Assembly: GCA_002286855.1 (NCBI GenBank)
Contig: NRSV01000029.1
Coordinates: 186,832-250,831 of the forward strand
Length of the DNA stretch: 64,000 nucleotides
Direction of reading: 5' to 3'
Source: Bipolaris cookei
Lineage: Eukaryota; Ascomycota; Dothideomycetes; Pleosporales; Pleosporaceae
Shown: positions 44,718 to 55,776 of the stretch, in pieces
How positions within the stretch are numbered: the first letter of the stretch is position 1
How the letters are laid out: each line of letters starts with the position of its first letter
Program-made: the position numbers and the translations under genes
Notes under the pieces: model-generated
Database searches by the model: none
Told to the model about the DNA's origin: nothing
The model's input: only the letters and a program-made list of their open reading frames with translations

Positions 44718-46073
44718 ATGCCAGGCCGCCTGCTCAGTACCCTTGCGAGGGTGGCTCCTACACCACTTCCTAAATCGGATTCCACTAAGCCACACGCTGA
44801 AGGCCTGCTACCCCCAGTCTATTCTTACGACGCCCCACGTGTCAAGGCAAAGTCGAAGTCGGAGGAATCTCTGGTCATGGACATCTTCAACCGCCACAAG
44901 CATGACAGGCATGCCAAAGAAAAGGAAGATGCCAAGAAGATACCAAAGCTCGAGGCACAGGGCGCAGCTTCCATGAACATGAGCGTAGAGTCTCCGCCAA
45001 TCGTTTTCTATAACACCCCCCAGACATCGACTGGCGCCATTTTCTCTGGGCAGCTCGTCATCAACGTACACGACCCCTTCATCACCATCGACAAGTTTGA
45101 AATGCGCATGTTGGCCATTGTTACCACCAAGAAGCCTGTGGCCCCACATTGCCCAGACTGCACCACTCAGACCACTGAAATCCACAAGTGGGAGTTTCTG
45201 ACCCATCCCGTCTCGCTGCGTCACGGTCCCCACAACTTTCCCTTCAGTCACCTGCTGCCAGGCCACCTGCCAGCTACCACGCATGGTAGCCTTGTCACTG
45301 TTGACTATTACCTGTCCGCCGTTGCTACCACCTCTTCAGGCAAGATTACTTACAAGCGCAATCTGGACATCAAGCGCGCCATCTTTCCTGGTGCGGAGAA
45401 GCATTCTATCCGCATCTTCCCGCCGACCAATCTTACGGCTTCTGTCAAGCTGCCGCCAGTAATCCACCCTATCGGCGATTTTCCTGTTGAAATGCGCCTT
45501 TCCGGAATCGTTCAAAACAAGTCGGACTCGCAAACGCGATGGAGACTGCGCAAACTCAATTGGCGGATTGAGGAGACGCAAAAGTTCATTTCTCCAGCTT
45601 GCGCCAAGCACATTTCAAAGGTTGGTGGTGAGGGCAAGGGCGTTCTCCACGAGGATGTCCGTGCCATTGCCAACGAAGAGGTCAAGACGGGTTGGAAGAC
45701 CGATTTTGAAAAGGGTGAGATCGATGTCGAATTCCAGGCGGCCTGCAACATGGCTATGAAGCCTCTTTGCGACCTGGAAAGCTCAAACGGCATGAGTGTT
45801 AAGCACAACTTAATCATTGAAATGGTTGTTGCTGAGGAATGGGCGCCACTCAAGAAGCTTAGCCAAGCTACCCCCACCGGCGCCGCCCGTGTTCTCCGTA
45901 CTCAATTCCACCTGATCCTTACTGAGCGATCAGGTATGGGTATTGCTTGGGATGAGGAGCAGCCTCCGCTCTACGAAGATGTTCCAATCAGCCCACCCAC
46001 CTACGTCGAAGAATGCGAATACCCCTTTTCCAACATGAGCTCTCGGTCTGGTAGCTTCAGCCTTGACCGATAG
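44718..46073 (+). CDS. Alpha-arrestin, LDB19/ART1-like ubiquitin-ligase adaptor
   Basis: Single-exon protein of 451 residues. Arrestin-related trafficking adaptors link the Rsp5-type HECT ligase to plasma-membrane transporters for endocytosis. After a basic N-terminal tail, the arrestin N domain of LDB19 type spans about residues 95-240: IVFYNTPQTSTGAIFSGQL, then FEMRMLAIVTTKKPVAPHCPDC, HKWEFLTHPVSLRHGPHNFPFS and LPATTHGSLVTVDYYL. The C-terminal lobe follows (VHPIGDFPVEMRLSGIV-like, to about 400). Two proline-tyrosine motifs near the end, PPLY (residues 414-417) and PPTY (about 424-427), are the expected Rsp5 WW-binding sites. No intron is needed. The 5' leader is C/T-rich, which often marks highly expressed fungal genes. 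The target transporter is not known. Confidence 0.9.
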   Translation: MPGRLLSTLARVAPTPLPKSDSTKPHAEGLLPPVYSYDAPRVKAKSKSEESLVMDIFNRHKHDRHAKEKEDAKKIPKLEAQGAASMNMSVESPPIVFYNTPQTSTGAIFSGQLVINVHDPFITIDKFEMRMLAIVTTKKPVAPHCPDCTTQTTEIHKWEFLTHPVSLRHGPHNFPFSHLLPGHLPATTHGSLVTVDYYLSAVATTSSGKITYKRNLDIKRAIFPGAEKHSIRIFPPTNLTASVKLPPVIHPIGDFPVEMRLSGIVQNKSDSQTRWRLRKLNWRIEETQKFISPACAKHISKVGGEGKGVLHEDVRAIANEEVKTGWKTDFEKGEIDVEFQAACNMAMKPLCDLESSNGMSVKHNLIIEMVVAEEWAPLKKLSQATPTGAARVLRTQFHLILTERSGMGIAWDEEQPPLYEDVPISPPTYVEECEYPFSNMSSRSGSFSLDR

Positions 46074-47789
46074 TTGTGGAATCCTGTCTCCTTGCGTTAT
46101 TTATACCCCACTCGTCACGCTGAAGCAGACGATTCACGAATTTCCTTACTTGGCCATTGTCTGATTTTTACTTGCAATCATCACTTTTGGACTACGTAGG
46201 ATATACCCCCGTTTGTACTTGGGTTTTTACGCGTTGCTTTGCTTTACGCTCGCCTCTCTCATTTGTTGTCACGGCGTTTTGGTCCGTTGTAGATTGCTCG
46301 AGTTGAGCGCGCAGCCAGCTCCTCGAATACTGAGATAGACATTCAGCTCGGCGTTTTTGTGTTTGTCACCAAGAAAAGTTTTCACTCAATAGGACTCTAT
46401 TGTTTACATAGTTCTACTCGTAGTATATAATACAGGAATAAAGTTCTACTCTTTCAACTCTAGAGAGCTACATGCAGTGAAAAGTGATTTACTTTTGTGA
46501 CAACAAAGTTTTGCTCTACACAATATTTGACTCAATCGTAATAGAAGTTGTTGCGATGCAAAGAAAGAACATCGTACGACACTAGTACACATGATCAACA
46601 TGGGCTCATTACACCACCACCACCAATTCAGCAATATCTCTGCAACAAATTCAATATCATGCAAAATCAACATAATCACCATCTCGCATCTCACATCTCG
46701 CATCTCGCATCACGCGCCGTACCGCCTATCTCTCCTCGCCGCTTCCACCTGCCGGACCCCAGACCCCCATTATCACACCACTTCACCAATCAATCCTCAT
46801 CCCATCACGACCACCTCACCCCATCTCCCCCTCGGCACCCGCCGCACCCGACCATCACTCCCCGCAAACACATCTTACTAAGTGCACATCTTTACCACCC
46901 ACGCACACGTCTGCGCCCGCGCCAAGCCCCCCAGAGCCGCAACCACCCCTGTGTATCTTAAATAGGAAAATCCATCCCTTCCCGCTTCCTTTTCCGGAAA
47001 ACGGCACAAGTAGTAGTCGTACTTTTGTTTTTTTTCCTTGACTTCGCGCAGAGCGGTGTGGAAGTGTGTGAAGGCGGCATCGCGGTTCGCGTTGTTTGAG
47101 GATTTCGGGACACTATACTAAGTACGTACGTACGTACGTACGTATATATCAGGGGAAGTTTGTTTACCCGCTTTTACTTTGGAGGGGGTGGTGCAAAGAG
47201 GAGGTCTAGAATACTACTATGTCGATGGCGGGGGTAAGTAGCGAGGGGTTGGATTCGTATTGCTAGTTTCCATATGGCGGGTTGACTGTCTTGGGTGCAA
47301 GGGAGAAGGAAGCGAATGGGGAAAGTTCAGGGTGTGGAGATTGAGAGGTTAGGCTAGGTATGCGCTTGTTCGGAGTGGAATTTGTTAAGTAAGGACATGC
47401 TAAAACGCGGTAAGTATACAGGTGCTGTGGGGCCTAGGGCGCTTTCTAGAATGGTTATGTGTCAGAGGTAGAGGGCGGCTATTTTGAAGAATTTTCCTTA
47501 GGGGCTTGCTTGCTGGGCTGGTTGAGGAGCTCGTGGCATTTTTCTATGTGTTGGCGCCAAGGATCGTGAGTTTTTTCGAGCTATGGTGCCAAGGAGGGGC
47601 GGTGGTGTTGTGGTGGTGGTGGGGACGTGTGCTCCGGTAACGGATGAGAGGGCTTCTGTATTGTGTATGTAAGGTGTGCCGTGTATAATTGTTTGGGTTG
47701 GGGGCTGATGTGGGGTAGTTCAGATTGCTGCTAGTGGCTGACTTGGGTGGGTTTTTGCGTAGGATTCAAGGCATGATTGTAGTAACTAG
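46074..47789. other. Intergenic with simple repeats
   Basis: About 1.7 kb without a supported gene. Contents: a TCTCGCATC direct repeat near 46682-46712, C-rich pyrimidine sequence to about 46.95 kb, a (GTAC)n run at about 47122-47143 followed by TATATAT, and G-rich sequence beyond. Open frames here (up to 137 codons, low-complexity His/Pro) come from the simple sequence. Confidence 0.5.
47122..47149. repeat. (GTAC)n microsatellite
   Basis: About five to six tandem GTAC units followed by a short TATATAT run. Every unit is self-complementary. Confidence 0.8.
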
Positions 47790-47795
47790 CTAAAA

Positions 47796-49129
47796 TCAGG
47801 GTAGAAGTTGAGTACCCAACCTCAAAATGTCTCTTCCATACTCTTGTTCTGTTTTCATGTGATAATGCCATCTATTTTGAAGAACCTCCGCTCCGATTTG
47901 CGCGATATCCTCTTCCATAGTACTGCAAGGACCGTTTTCGGGTTGATTCCTTTTCTGGTTGACTGGATGAAGATGAAAGACTTTATCATGATGATTGACG
48001 ATGCCCATGCATACTTTAAATTCTTCATCGCCTAATCGCCGGCATAACTACACGTTATGATCGACAAACATGTCTATTTGAATTTTTGCTACAGTAGGTA
48101 TAGGTGGTGCGAAACCTACTCTCTTGAAGTGAGTAGTTGAGGGCGGTTTCGCACCAGCTTGTGTGGGAAAAGGGTCCAGCTGGTGTTGGAGCGTCAAAGA
48201 CCTGGTAGTTTCCAGTCTCTTCTGAGACGAAGAACAACCAGGAACATGACCGCAGCGAATCTGTTTCTGGCTCCATGGCATAACTCCGTATTCCGAAGGA
48301 GCGATAAACATGAAGAAGATCTCGAAACATACTTCGGTAAATGTTCGATGCTCAAGTCTCAAGTTCGTGAAGTGGTACTGCTGACATGAACACTGGCACG
48401 CATTCTGCAGCGCCTGAAACAACAGATTTGATTTCTTGGAAATCTTTTTGAAAGCCGACTTTAGCTCAGAGGTTTTTCTGATAGATCCACATGCGGCATC
48501 TTGGAGTGCAGAGATTCTATCGCTGGAGTTCAGCAGCTTCTCCAGGCGCTCATTACATTCTTTCAGCTGACCAAACAGCCCATCTCTGATCCTTTCCCCA
48601 ATGCTAAACTTCATTCGGAAGAACTCATGATCCAGTCTGCCCTTTGTAGTGGACGGCTTCGAAGGTCTTGCACCCTGTTTAGGGCTTAACGACCGATTGG
48701 TGCTCCGTCGTTTTGTTTCTGGTGGTAAGAGCTTATACTGTACATTCTTCTCGTCAAAACATAACTCTTTCCTTAGCTCTTCGGCGATCTCATTCATTTC
48801 AGCTATGTTGTTCAAATACAATTAGTATGACTCTTTCAACCTGCATTCCAGTTTTTTTTGTAACAACTTATCATTCCACCTTAGACCACCCGGGTTTGCA
48901 ATGAGCTTAACAACTTCATCGACATCGTGAAGGAGTGGTAACAAGAGCTCTTTGAATTTGTTCTTATATACGATTTCATGAACTGGATATCGCGCTGACA
49001 TTTGGTGTATTCCTTCCGTATCCGCCAGTAAAAGCCGCCGACCTTCGCAACATCACGCCAGTGCTCGATGCCGCTTATGAGTAACGGAAGGGCACCAAGA
49101 ACAATACCCGCTACTTCCAGGCCGCTCAT
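47796..49129 (-). pseudogene. DUF7580-type fungal protein, decayed and truncated
   Basis: The 5' end (49129) reads MSGLEVAGIVLGALPLLISG then EHWRDV and RIRKEYTKCQRDIQF, the N-terminal helix and start typical of a large family of fungal proteins with a C-terminal DUF7580 domain, often found near incompatibility-like genes. A one-base frame change follows near 48976-48985. The new frame gives EIVYKNKFKELLLPLL and VVKLIANPGGLRW up to a TAA at 48824-48822, then NIAEMNEIAEELRKEL and SALQDAACGSIRKTSELKSAFKKIS. Another stop comes after FVDHNV, then LCRRLGDEEFKVCMGIVNH up to 47796. The rest of the domain is absent. It is therefore a pseudogene missing its 3' third. Some of the frame breaks could be sequencing errors, but not the truncation. 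Confidence 0.7.
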
Positions 49130-49479
49130 ACCGACGTTTATGCAGTTCCGTTAAAATGAGTAATGTAGATGGGACAGTTAGATATGGGGAGCTGAAAGGC
49201 TCAACGGTGAGGGTAGCGTTCCTTCCACAGGTAACTTTTGCCTTCCTATGAACCCTCCATGGCACCACGATCGTTAGGATATTCCTATTATCAATTCCCC
49301 AATGTTATTGCCGGAAAAACTTCGCGAGACCTGAGTATACGACCGCCTTTTTTTGGTGAACTGAATTCTTGATTACTGGATTATGAGACATGGCGCTGTC
49401 AGTGTCAAACCAGTGTCAAACCAGTGTCGCTCCTGTATCGCTATTCTCTAAGAAGTCATTTCGGCCCTACCACAGCCAG
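49130..49479. other. Divergent spacer between two pseudogenes
   Basis: About 350 bp; contains two copies of a GTGTCAAACCA unit near 49399-49425. Nothing else is seen. Confidence 0.4.
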
Positions 49480-52335
49480 ATAGCAACTGCAACGATATCA
49501 AAAATCTTCGGATGAGAGAGGAACTTTATAGATTCTGTCTTTTTGTTGGAAATATTGGAGCTCTCCATCGACCTGAGTCACCCATGTCCATCGAGTCACG
49601 ACTGCAAGGGGCCCATGATGTAATCACTCACATTGTGGGTCTATTGAAAGACTTAAAAGAAGTCACTTAAGAGCTCCTGGATATTATCTTTGGTAAACGA
49701 GAAGGAATGGTCTCGGTTACTGACGAGACTGAAGATGAATGTGAAGGAGATATCAGTGGGACGGTCACCCGGCTCTTCAGAATTTCAACTCTTATCCGAC
49801 GTGCAGCACCCACAGATGTTTTTGCGAAAGCCCTCAGCCGTAGCAGATATCACTTCAGTGACCAATTTGACATTTCCCATGTTGGCGAAAAACACCCGAA
49901 GCTTGCTACAAAGGAATCGGCCTACAAATCTCAGACTCCTAACATCAAGCAGTCGCTGGGTTCGAAGCCAACGCTAGACAGGGAGAGTCTACCTTCATTC
50001 TTCACTAAAGCCACCACTGTCGCCGCCGAAAAGCTCGCGCCTCAACTGAATGCTGCCGACGAATCAGATCCAGATGTACTCGTTCTTACACAACAATATC
50101 CCGCTCGATCGATGACGATCATGAGTCATCTACTAATGTCCGCATCCCAAAGCTTGATTCTTTACGCACTGATCATGGGAAAGAGTTCGAATGCCCATTC
50201 TGCTTTCGCATCAAAAAGTTCAAGGACGAGTGTGTGTGGAAAAAGCACGTCTTCTCAGATCTTCGTCCATACGTCTGCACGTCCCCAGACTGAGATGCAC
50301 CATATTTTGGTGACATCAACAAATGGTTTCAACACGAGATGAAATTTCACTATGTGAACTACAAGTGCTTTCTTCTTGCGAAAGTCTTCAACTAAGAAGG
50401 AAAATAAATTTTCCATGTAAGACGGGAGCATGAAGAGACTTTAGATGATGGGGAACAAACAGCAAGAGATCTCTCTTGAAAGCCACTGGCTCAGATTCCA
50501 GCAACCGATTGTTCCTTCTGCTCTGATTGGTCTGTTCGTTTGAAAGATTAAGTCATTCAAACGAGCGGATCGGCACCTACAGGGATTCTAGCTGTTACTC
50601 CAACAATCCTTAAACATCACCTCGCAAGCCATCTCGAGCAACTTTCACTTTTTGCCATCCCTATCGGCGCTTCGACTTATACCGACAATGACTCAATTGC
50701 TGTTATAGAAAAAGCAAAAAGCAAGCAAACAGACGCGTCAAATCTCTCCGCGTTGACATTTTCAAGCAGCCGTGGTGATTTAGAAAGATCAACACCGGAG
50801 TTAGAGGTAGATGAATCCGGGGGTCTTCTTCTTGACACTGATATCCAGCCTTGTGAAATCGAGGCCAATGGTGGGATTGAGTACCAGCCTTCTATATTCA
50901 CTGACCTCACTATGAAGGAAGCTCTGGAGGAAGCCGAAAAGTCAAATAGATTGGCTGCTTTGACTGCCCTAGAGGAGACGCTGAGCCGTACAGGAATCTA
51001 GAAGGACGCTGACGCGCTGTATGCGCACATGATAGAGGATAGCAAGAAATTCTTCGAATTAGCACATCCCAACACACTAAAAAGCGTGACCAGCCAAGAA
51101 GCAGTGTATCGGCGTTGTAACCAGTTCGTCGCAGCGGAAGAGACGAGTTTGCAAGGGCCAGGGGTAAATAAGAGACTGCCTGGCACAGAGCTTTGGGTCA
51201 TTTTATTCAATCCCAAAAATGTAGCGACAGTACTATATGAACAGGAGAGATATGTCGAAACAGAAGCACTGTACAGACAAGTACTAACAGCAAGCGAAAA
51301 TGCACCGGGGGACGAGCACCCAGGAATAATTTTAACGATAAGTCAATTGGCACGCGTGATGGAGCGACTAGGAAAGCCAAAAGAGGCAATAATTTTGTAC
51401 AAAAGATGTCTAGAGTTTCGAAAGAAGATATATGAATATTATCATCCATTAACGCTTGAAGCCGCGAGTCGATTGACGGTTATGCTTGTAGAGCTAGAGA
51501 AGCTCACAGAGACAGAAACTATATACAAAAATGTACTAAAGGGATGCAAGAGTATTTATGAAAGCGACACTGAAGTATTGCTTTTATTCAGAGGCAGTAT
51601 GGCGTCAGTGCTGCGTTATCTAGGGAAGTTTGAAGAGGCGGAACTGTTGTGTAGAGAGTTGCTTTCGTTATACCAAGAGAAGGATTGGCATCAAACCGAG
51701 GGCGCGTTATGTGTAAGAGAAACTCTAGCGGAGATTCCCGCTCACCAGAAAAGGGATGCCGAAGCAAAGGCTCAGTATCAAAAGTTGCCACAACTGCGGA
51801 TGGGAAAGCTGCTGGCTGATCATGAAGAAGCCCAGAGGTTGATCACTCGGCGAGAGTACGAGGCGGCAGAGCATGTCTGTAAAGAAGCTCTGAAAGCATA
51901 CGAAAGGTATCTTGGGGCTGGAAATCGATATTCATTGCCATTGTTGCGAGAATTGGGTGTTACCCTGGTACATAAGCAAAAGCTTGAGGAGGCGGAAAAT
52001 GCCTTTAGACAAGCACTGGAGATACACGAACAGCCTTTTAAATGTATCCGTGGAACCATTGTACCTGTCATGGAGGAGCTGGAGAAAGTGCTACAGATGC
52101 AAGGAAAACTCAAAGAGGCAGAGGCTATGAGATCACGGATGCGAGCGGTGCAAGAGGCTCAAAAGGTAAAGGCTAGATAGGAGCAAGATTTTTTAGGATC
52201 ACAGATGCGAGAGGCACTAAAGGCTCGGCAGTTGCAAGAGGCCCAAGAGTCGCCAGAAGCTCAAGAGTCGCCAGAGGCTCGAGAGGCTAGAGAGGTGAAA
52301 GTGGCTCAGGAAGTCAGAGCGATGTAAGAGTTGTA
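49480..52335 (+). pseudogene. C2H2-type/TPR repeat fungal protein, disrupted
   Basis: Reads from about 49.5 kb as one large gene in broken frames. The first part (LRMREELYRFCLFVGNIGALH, then TRLFRISTLIRRAAPTDVF and ALSRSRYHFSDQFDI) and a zinc-finger segment (KEFECPFCFRIKKF then WKKHVFSDLRPYVC, about 50180-50280) are typical of fungal proteins with degenerate C2H2 fingers. HLASHLEQLSLFAIPIG follows at about 50620. The 3' half, 51029-52180, is an intact 383-codon frame of TPR/kinesin-light-chain-like repeats (for example YEQERYVETEALYRQVL and REYEAAEHVCKEALKAYERYLG). It is in frame with the preceding segment except for a TAG at 50999-51001. After the stop at 52180, degenerate QEAQESPEA repeats continue. 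A frame change near 50.1 kb and stops near 49668 and 50294 confirm decay. The TPR half alone could still be expressed. Confidence 0.65.
51029..52180 (+). CDS. TPR-repeat protein (intact 3' part of the disrupted gene)
   Basis: 383 codons from ATG to stop without interruption, containing about seven tetratricopeptide units of the TPR_12/kinesin-light-chain type, including ATVLYEQERYVETEALYRQ, ARVMERLGKPKEAIILYKR, ASVLRYLGKFEEAELLCRE and GVTLVHKQKLEEAENAFRQ. The C terminus is a Met/Arg/Glu-rich helix. TPR arrays mediate protein-protein contacts and are the usual C-terminal sensors of fungal NLR-like proteins, but no NB-ARC or NACHT segment is present upstream. It probably arose from the larger gene by a nonsense mutation at 50999-51001, so independent function is doubtful. 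Confidence 0.5.
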   Translation: MIEDSKKFFELAHPNTLKSVTSQEAVYRRCNQFVAAEETSLQGPGVNKRLPGTELWVILFNPKNVATVLYEQERYVETEALYRQVLTASENAPGDEHPGIILTISQLARVMERLGKPKEAIILYKRCLEFRKKIYEYYHPLTLEAASRLTVMLVELEKLTETETIYKNVLKGCKSIYESDTEVLLLFRGSMASVLRYLGKFEEAELLCRELLSLYQEKDWHQTEGALCVRETLAEIPAHQKRDAEAKAQYQKLPQLRMGKLLADHEEAQRLITRREYEAAEHVCKEALKAYERYLGAGNRYSLPLLRELGVTLVHKQKLEEAENAFRQALEIHEQPFKCIRGTIVPVMEELEKVLQMQGKLKEAEAMRSRMRAVQEAQKVKAR

Positions 52336-52469
52336 GGAGACAGAGCCTTGGCGCGTGTTTGTGGGCTTGGATTTCGATTCGAAACATGATAACAGCGATG
52401 GTGCATAAATTGAACCTTGGCGCTGCATCGCCTCACTGGTAGAATACATCCCGTTTTCCAAAGTACATA

Positions 52470-54001
52470 ACGTAAAGCACCACCGAGCCGGACACACCAC
52501 CGAGCCGGACACTTTTTCTTGGCATCACGAACTGCTCTTCAAGCTCTCGTATGCGGGCCTTCATAAGCACATTCTCATGTAGCATCTCCTCAGCTCCTTC
52601 AATAAGCTTTGAGAAGCCTTCTTGTGCAGCAGTTGGTGATCGTACAAAAGAATCTCTTACAAGCTTCGACTGTAATCCAAATTCGTACGAATTGCTAGGG
52701 GTTTTAGACTCCCAGGGTGTTTCTAGCTGAGCTTCTTGTGGTGGGGTACAAAGGCGAACGTCAAGAAGATCAATGAATCTCTGAGCGTCAATAGGAACCA
52801 GCCCTACTGCCTCAAAGGCTCTTCTTGCAGTTATCGAACGTAAATACGCCGCGAAAAGCGTCTCGAAAGGCTGGAAGAAAGCGTTCTTTATCAATATGCC
52901 AGACGTGGTGGCGTGCCAAGTCTCGTACGCGCTGGGAGTACTTCTGCTTAAGAGGAGAAAAACAGACAACATCAAGCGGCTGAAGTATATGCGAAGAATG
53001 AGCAGGCATACAAAGAGTAAGAATCTTCTGTACAAGACAGTAGTCCTTAAAATCTTGGTTTAGGTGGCTCACACGGCCGTCAAGAATACACTAGCCTGTA
53101 CGACCCCACATGACGCGTCTTTGTATGCCCGTCAAAGTGCTTTAACCAAGCAAGACCAAGCGCATTAATCGTCCAGCCATTAAGTAATGACTGAAAGAAA
53201 CCAATCGAGCAGGTAGATCTGCTTCTTCAAACAAAACAGAGATAAGCACCGCGTCCCGCAAAGACAACGAAGGGAGGTAGCAGCAGACCCAACAGCGCAC
53301 ACGCCCTGAATAACGGTAACCCACTCACGATTGACTGGCTGCGTCAAAGTAGGCCTCGTACGGACGCTCTCGCGCCTGTAACCTACCTCCATTGAGCCAA
53401 TCACGCCCAACCGAAAGCCAGTCTCGTCAAAATTATGGATGTCGTCAGAATGTACCCCATAATTCTCAATTATCTCTCGTACAAGCACAAAACACGCGTT
53501 AAAAACCTCTGGATCTCCCTGCTGTATTCTCTGGCGGTCAGTAGATAGAAGACAGAGCACTTCACACAAGATCAATTCACACTACCAACGATCAATCAAT
53601 TAGTGTTTCTTCCCTAGCACATATCTTCTCTCTCTACAATCTCTCAATCAAGCTGGCTCTGAGTCTACTACGGACAAGTAGAAGGCAGAGACCTCTACCT
53701 CTGAGTCGATAGTAGAACAAGCAGCACCCTACACTTTGACAGTTAGTTTGCGGCAGTTTGGAGATATCTGGGGTCGAAAAGTGATTTTGTTAAGCCGATC
53801 AGAAAGCCGCTGAAAAGGAACGTTGTAGACAGCAGCAGCGCGTCGAATGCTCTTAAACTGGCCCGTACGATAGGCCTGAATAGCAAGAGTAATTCTGCCT
53901 TCTCTCTGAGTTAATGTATCTTTACGTAGTTGGGACATGTTACTTTGCAAGTGATGTTCGCGATGCCAAGAAAAAGTGTCCGGCTCGGTGGTGCTTTACG
54001 T
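52470..54001 (-). mobile_element. Fot1/pogo-like DNA transposon (element C)
   Basis: 1,532 bp. Right-end terminal repeat (minus strand) ACGTAAAGCACCACCGAGCC then GGACACTTTTTCTTGGCATC. The left end is the same sequence except for an extra tandem copy of the ACACCACCGAGCCGG block. TA dinucleotides flank it (52468-52469 and 54002-54003). It holds one degenerate transposase on the minus strand. The ends differ from those of elements A and B, so it is a separate family. Confidence 0.85.
52505..53950 (-). pseudogene. Fot1-like transposase of element C (degenerate)
   Basis: 5' end: TLTQREGRITLAIQAYRTGQ, KSIRRAAAVYNVPFQRLSDR (HTH). The expected CENP-B-type region is largely missing; 53.58-53.74 kb holds unrelated short direct-repeat sequence instead. 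The DDE part resumes with GDPEVFNACFVLVREIIENYG, DDIHNFDETGFRLGVIG and NREWVTVIQGV. A frame break precedes PAHSSHILQPLDVVCFSPLK and RDAFRGVFT. The final frame has AVGLVPIDAQRFIDLLDVRL and a coiled-coil-like tail (EEMLHENVLMKARIRELEEQ). Not functional. Confidence 0.8.
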
Positions 54002-54537
54002 TACTCCGTTTGTAGATTTCGCTATAGTGCTCAGAACGGAATGCAACCAAGCGGAATCCAATGGTTCGGAGAATCTTGCAATAAGATTATACAAACTTTA
54101 TAGTAGAGACAAACCTACTTGCAGCAGCACAGTTCGCCGCTCACTGCTACGAAACTTTGATCTCGCTCAACATATATACGAGGAGATGGCGTATTTATTT
54201 CATTCTCAGACCACTTTCTCAAGGAAAACCTAGAAAGATTAACTGGTTAAATATCTTCCTTCTCTTCAAAAATAAACAAGTGAGAAGCCAAGACTCTTTC
54301 AACTCTCTTTCAGAGAAAAGAAAATCAGTCTAAACATCTTTGTTTTGCAGCTAGGAGTTCTCAAAGTTCAGTACAAAGCAAACTTGCTTGAATCTTCTTC
54401 TAAACAGCTAGGGGAATTCCAAAAAACCTGCTATACTTATACACACGCTCGAAAGAAATACTAAGTCCAATACAGCCTCAAAAACTCCAACTTTTGAATA
54501 CAAAAGAATCAAAGCACTTACTGACCTTCCCCCAAAA
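54002..54537. other. Intergenic, no gene seen
   Basis: About 535 bp downstream of the convergent 2EXR-like gene and flanking the transposon. A/T-rich with (T)CTTCTC and TCAAAG-type tracts. No open frame of interest. Confidence 0.5.
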
Positions 54538-55483
54538 TTAAAAACCCTTCATCCTATCAAACGCATCCGCAAACTCGGTATAATCCCAAACTCCATCATC
54601 CTCCTCTTCGGGCGCAAACTTGGACCCCACAAACTCCCTCTTCCCAACCCTCGCAGGCTGCCTCCCCATTTCCAAATGCAAACACGCCTTCAACACCTGA
54701 TCCGCATCAGCCCAACAACACCCCAAACTCATCCACAGCGCTACAATCCCCACACGCTGCTCCCTCGTCTTATTCCCCCCGACAGCAAAGAAGCCAGGAC
54801 GCCAAAGCTCATCACCCCTCGGCGGCTTCAGCGAAAAAGTCAACGACTCAAGATTCGGAAAGCAATCCAGCAGCGCCTTGCCACTCTTCAGAATCTCGGG
54901 CCAAAACCGATTCTTCCAGCAATACTTGACGTGCTCGAGGCTCCTATCAAAGATACCGCGCGGACTCGCTTCCATGACGATATGTCTGACGAGTAGATTC
55001 CGATGCGCAAGACTGAGCTCGAGCAAGCGGGCGTTCCACGAAGAAAAGACATTGGCAGAGTAGAGAATGGGACTGCTTTCCGCATTGAGCTGGCGGCACG
55101 TGCGTAGCAGGGCGACGGGGAGCTGACCGTTGAGAAGGGGTTGCGGGGCCTTGGGGCCGTGGCCGGCGTGCTGGATGTTCATTGCCCGGGCGACGAGCCG
55201 CGCGGCTGTCGGGTCACGTGTGTAGATGAGGAGGGCGCCCTGGATGCGGAACGCGAAGTCGTAGACTAGGTCGCGGAGTTCGCGGGGGAGGTCGAGGAAC
55301 CCGATTGCGGTTTCGTCTTGGTTGTGCGATTGGGTCCATGGTGGTGTGCCGTTTTGGGGATACTTTGAGTGCTTTTTGGTGGTTAGCTGGCCGAACTTAC
55401 ATGCTAACAAAGTCCATATTAGTAGTAGGGTGGCGAATCAATCCGGTTTGAATAATTGGGGGTATACGCACTTCTAGCGCCAT
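54538..55483 (-). CDS. 2EXR / F-box-like domain protein
   Basis: Model: complement(54538..55395, 55472..55483), 289 residues, with a 12-nt first exon (MALE) and a 76-nt intron; the start is plausible but less certain than the rest. The core begins TAIGFLDLPRELRDLVYDFAF, the signature of the F-box-like 2EXR/DUF7730 family of filamentous ascomycetes. It continues with LPVALLRTCRQLNAESSPILYSANVFS, also diagnostic. The C-terminal half, including FPNLESLTFSLKP, resembles a degenerate leucine-rich region. Proteins of this family are very numerous in Pezizomycotina; some may act as substrate adaptors of SCF-type ligases, but no function is established. No disruptions are seen, in contrast to its neighbours. 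Confidence 0.75.
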
Positions 55484-55776
55484 CTTAACGTAATGTTTCT
55501 TTCTGATATAATGACAGTGTCAAGGTAGGATTTTGATAGAAATTATTACGGATTGAGGTTGCGTGCAGAGCTGAAAAGGGTCACATGGAGGATTTCTTGA
55601 TTACATGCAGTATTATTGAGCTAACCTCGTTAGGAAGGACTGGAGCTGAGACGCCCTACAGTCCCTAATTGGCACGGAATAATTGTATGCCTTGCATATT
55701 TGTACACGACCATGTTTAGCTACACCCGTGGGCCGATATTTTTAGAATGAAATATATCCAACGTGTCCAGGAGGTT
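55484..55776. other. Intergenic spacer
   Basis: Upstream region of the 2EXR-like gene. Nothing supported. Confidence 0.4.

Noticed and set aside
46548..46961. His/Pro-rich 137-codon ORF
   Set aside because: Product of the TCTCGCATC and C-rich simple repeats; a parallel frame is equally open.
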